Assembly (NCBI GenBank): GCA_902766845.1
Contig: CACXFD010000196.1
Location: 1-7,887 of the forward strand
Length of the DNA stretch: 7,887 nt
Source: an uncultured Lachnospiraceae bacterium
GTDB taxonomy: Bacteria > Bacillota > Clostridia > Lachnospirales > Lachnospiraceae
Reading direction: 5' to 3'
Part shown: positions 5,851-7,887 of the stretch, one piece after another
Numbering within the stretch: the first letter of the stretch is position 1
Layout: every line of letters starts with the position of its first letter
The notes under the pieces: model-generated
The model's input: only the letters and a program-made list of their open reading frames with translations
Told to the model about the DNA's origin: nothing
Database searches by the model: none
Program-made: the position numbers and the translations under genes

Positions 5851-7527
5851 ATGTTTGATCCTTTGATGATTATGAAAAAACGGACTGCTGCGGTCCGTCT
5901 GCTGTGCATGCTGATCATCCTGCTCCTGCTGACCGCGTCCGCGGGATGCGCGGGAGCGCCGGATCACGGCGCGCCGGACCGGGAGAGTGCTTCATATCCG
6001 GGGAGCACGCCTCAGGCGGAGTCCGCCGCACCTTCGGAAACGACGGATATCGTTCCGTCTGCTGCGCAGGAAACGCCGGCGGATCCGGAAGGAGCGTTTT
6101 CCGAGATCATCGGAACCCTTTCGGGTGAGCAACCGTATGTGATCGTCCGCGTCGGGGATCAGGATATCCTGGCCGTGGCGGAAAACGGGACTCGTTCATG
6201 GGGCGGTGAGGCCGCGACGGCGTCGCAGTGCCGGCTGTATGCGCAAAGGGACGGCCGGCCGGTACAACTGGGCGTTCTGGAGAGCAGCGGTGAGGGATAC
6301 CCGCTCGCCTGCGACGGAACGTCGTTCTTTGAGCCGCACCGGCGGCAGATCCGCCGTCTGGTGCCGGATATCTCGTCCGGCGTGCTGGTCTGCGCCGAAG
6401 CCGCGTATATCAGCATGGACGAGGACGGAGAGGAACGTTTCTACTATGCGCCGGAACCGGGCGAAGAGTATCAGCTTGACAGCGGAGACGGATTCTCCGC
6501 CTTATGGCAGGCTTATGACCGGGCCGCTGAGGCACAGATCCTGACCTTCCCGACCGACACCTGGGCCAAAAGCGACGCGGCAGCCTTCGAGCTGTGGCCG
6601 GAGCTGCCTCCGTCGGCGTCGCCCTGGAGCGGGGACTTCCGGCCGCACGTGCTCAGCTCCATCTATACGAAGGCTTTCGGCGAAGAGTTCCGGGATACGT
6701 TCTATGCGTTCTGCGACGCGGCGCTGGCCGGCGAAGATTCGTTCCCGTGCCCGGATACGCAGACCTGGTTCTATGTGATGGACGCGGCCCGGACCTGTCT
6801 GCCCGTGGCGTCGCACTATCTGCTGATGGAGGAAGATCCGGTCCAGGACGGCCGGGGGCTTCTCACCTATTCGCTGCCGCGGGAAGAGTATCTGAAAGAA
6901 GTCAGCCGTTTTTCCGCCCGTGTGACGGAACTGATCCGCGCGTGCGTGGCGGAAGGAGACAGCGAGACCGAGCGCGCGGTCAGCCTGTTCTGTTATCTGG
7001 CACGGCGCTGGACCTATGATACGAAGGCGGCCGAAGAGTCGATCGGCGGCGATATCCCGACGCTGGATCCCTGGCGGATCCTGATGGGCGATCTCGGGAT
7101 CTGCCAGGAGGCGGCGGGCGCGTATGCGTATCTGCTGCTGCAGACCGGGGTGGATGCGTTCGTGACCGGGGCGCTGACCCGCGATGCAAGCTCGGCCCAT
7201 GAATGGACCCAGGTCTGTCTGGACGGGGCGTGGTACCACTGCGATGTGACCTATACGATGGGGCGGGGCGACGATCTGTCGCACTTCGGCATGACCGATG
7301 CGCAGCGGGAGATCGACGGGGATTACCCGCCGGAATATTTCAACGTCGGAGAGTTCAACGTTTTCCACCGTGAGGATGTTCCGGCCGAGGACGATCGTTT
7401 CTCCGCGCTCTGGACCGCGTCGGCAGCGATGCTGGACCGCACGGACCATGTGATCCGGTACGGTTCGTTTTCCGACGTCTTTCTGGACAGGGCAGGCGAG
7501 ACGCTGCCCGCGCGGGACGTGGACTGA
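5851..7527 (+). CDS. Predicted lipoprotein with C-terminal transglutaminase-like domain
   Basis: A 558-residue secreted protein (551 if it starts at ATG 5872). A basic stretch (KKR, 9-11), a Leu/Ile-rich core and SAGC ending at Cys33 form a plausible lipoprotein signal, though Ser rather than Leu stands at -3. A low-complexity Ala/Pro/Ser/Glu linker runs to about residue 80. Residues about 85-230 form an unrecognised beta-rich module (GEQPYVIVRVGDQDILAV, YISMDEDGEERFYYAPE). About 375-480 is a transglutaminase/cysteine-protease-like domain: Cys418 in GICQEAAGAYAYLL, His450 in SSAHEWTQV and Asp465 in WYHCDVTYT are the likely catalytic triad. Such extracytoplasmic domains can act as peptidases, cross-linkers or amidases; the substrate is unknown. 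It lies downstream of the rnf operon but behind a terminator and a candidate promoter, so no functional link is implied. Confidence 0.85.
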   Translation: MFDPLMIMKKRTAAVRLLCMLIILLLLTASAGCAGAPDHGAPDRESASYPGSTPQAESAAPSETTDIVPSAAQETPADPEGAFSEIIGTLSGEQPYVIVRVGDQDILAVAENGTRSWGGEAATASQCRLYAQRDGRPVQLGVLESSGEGYPLACDGTSFFEPHRRQIRRLVPDISSGVLVCAEAAYISMDEDGEERFYYAPEPGEEYQLDSGDGFSALWQAYDRAAEAQILTFPTDTWAKSDAAAFELWPELPPSASPWSGDFRPHVLSSIYTKAFGEEFRDTFYAFCDAALAGEDSFPCPDTQTWFYVMDAARTCLPVASHYLLMEEDPVQDGRGLLTYSLPREEYLKEVSRFSARVTELIRACVAEGDSETERAVSLFCYLARRWTYDTKAAEESIGGDIPTLDPWRILMGDLGICQEAAGAYAYLLLQTGVDAFVTGALTRDASSAHEWTQVCLDGAWYHCDVTYTMGRGDDLSHFGMTDAQREIDGDYPPEYFNVGEFNVFHREDVPAEDDRFSALWTASAAMLDRTDHVIRYGSFSDVFLDRAGETLPARDVD

Positions 7528-7640
7528 GCCGCATGCGGAGCGGCCGTCATGACGTGGATAGGCGATGGACCGGGCCCTTATGAAGACCGAAAATGCGTGC
7601 GAATCAGGGTCGGGAGAAGTGTTCGTAGCGGGATAAAGAT

Positions 7641-7694
7641 ACCGCGTGTATCAGGGTGACCGCATGTATCAAGTTAACCGCGTGTATCAAGATA
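7641..7694. repeat. Three 18-bp imperfect tandem repeats
   Basis: Units at 7641-7658, 7659-7676 and 7677-7694 share ACCGCRTGTATCARG at their start. Units 2 and 3 match at 16 of 18 positions, 1 and 3 at 15, 1 and 2 at 14. The array ends two bases before the A-run of the following terminator. It lies in the 3' region after the lipoprotein gene, in no convincing reading frame. Confidence 0.8.
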
Positions 7695-7696
7695 TC

Positions 7697-7729
7697 AAAA
7701 AAGCGTGACCGTATCGGTCACGCTTTTTT
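7697..7729. terminator. Bidirectional intrinsic terminator
   Basis: A6 (7697-7702), then the stem GCGTGACCG / CGGTCACGC (7703-7711 with 7715-7723) around a TAT loop, then T6 (7724-7729). The dyad works on both strands: it lies 169 bases after the lipoprotein gene on + and 29 bases after the convergent gene on -. No other terminator is seen for either gene. Confidence 0.92.
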
Positions 7730-7758
7730 CATCGGGGATCTCTGCAGATCCGGCCGGG

Positions 7759-7887
7759 TCAGACGCGCGGCAGGCGTTCCAGGACCGCGGCGCCGGCCAG
7801 CCCGATCAGAAGGCCGGCGGCTGTTCCGCACGCGAGCAGGACCGGGAGGTAGGAGAGCACGGCTGGCGTCTGCAGCACTGCGGCGGC
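7759..7887 (-). CDS. C-terminal end of a hydrophobic membrane protein, possibly Gx-transporter family (partial)
   Basis: An open frame on the minus strand enters from the window edge and stops at 7759-7761 (TGA). The 42 visible residues are strongly hydrophobic and Ala/Leu/Gly-rich, with LPVLLACGTAAGLLIGLAGA followed by the basic end ERLPRV: a final membrane helix plus a short cytoplasmic tail. The pattern (Pro-x-Leu-Leu, then Gly-Thr-x-x-Gly-Leu-x-x-Gly-Leu) resembles the end of Gx-transporter / heptaprenyl diphosphate synthase component I-like proteins, which often neighbour rnf genes in Firmicutes, but it could be another small transporter. A terminator 29 bases beyond the stop supports a real gene end. 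The family call is tentative. Confidence 0.6.
   Translation of the reverse strand, partial: AAAVLQTPAVLSYLPVLLACGTAAGLLIGLAGAAVLERLPRV

Noticed and set aside
6502..7449. A 315-codon minus-strand frame opposite the lipoprotein gene
   Set aside because: Arg/Pro/His-rich translation without domains; the + strand frame has a signal peptide and a catalytic triad.
7637..7708. A tiny frame through the tandem repeats ending in the terminator
   Set aside because: No ribosome site, a stop codon immediately upstream, and the end overlaps the terminator stem; reported only as a repeat.

Overview
The window is GC-rich. Its strong AGGAGG ribosome sites, clostridial-type six-gene rnf operon in the order C-D-G-E-A-B, and preceding scpB gene all suggest a high-GC anaerobic Firmicute (Clostridia-like, possibly a gut commensal). 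The taxonomic call is inference from gene order, translation signals and protein style only.

Layout: (1) 2-151 is the 3' end of scpB (chromosome segregation). (2) 152-360 is an intergenic stretch with a 14-bp hairpin and a well-formed sigma-A promoter with an extended -10 element, which decides that rnfC starts at 361. (3) 361-5626 is the complete, tightly packed rnfCDGEAB operon for the membrane-bound ferredoxin:NAD+ oxidoreductase. (4) 5627-5850 holds a TTCG-loop terminator and, overlapping it, a candidate promoter for the next gene. (5) 5851-7527 encodes a predicted lipoprotein with a C-terminal transglutaminase-like domain (Cys-His-Asp triad visible). (6) 7528-7758 holds three 18-bp tandem repeats running into a bidirectional terminator. 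(7) 7759-7887 is the C-terminal end of a convergent gene for a hydrophobic protein, possibly a Gx-transporter family member.

How the Rnf genes work together (family knowledge mapped onto residues seen here): electrons from reduced ferredoxin enter the multi-cluster RnfB, cross the membrane through the cysteine pairs of RnfA and RnfE, pass to the covalent flavins of RnfG (SGAT, Thr193) and RnfD (Thr151), and reach NAD+ at RnfC. The redox drop drives Na+ or H+ export; the sequence alone does not say which ion.

I found no clearly new multi-gene system. The most unusual items are a roughly 90-residue C-terminal extension of RnfE carrying a four-cysteine motif and a long charged Ala/Lys/Glu helix, the promoter nested in the rnf terminator, and the tandem repeats beside the final terminator.
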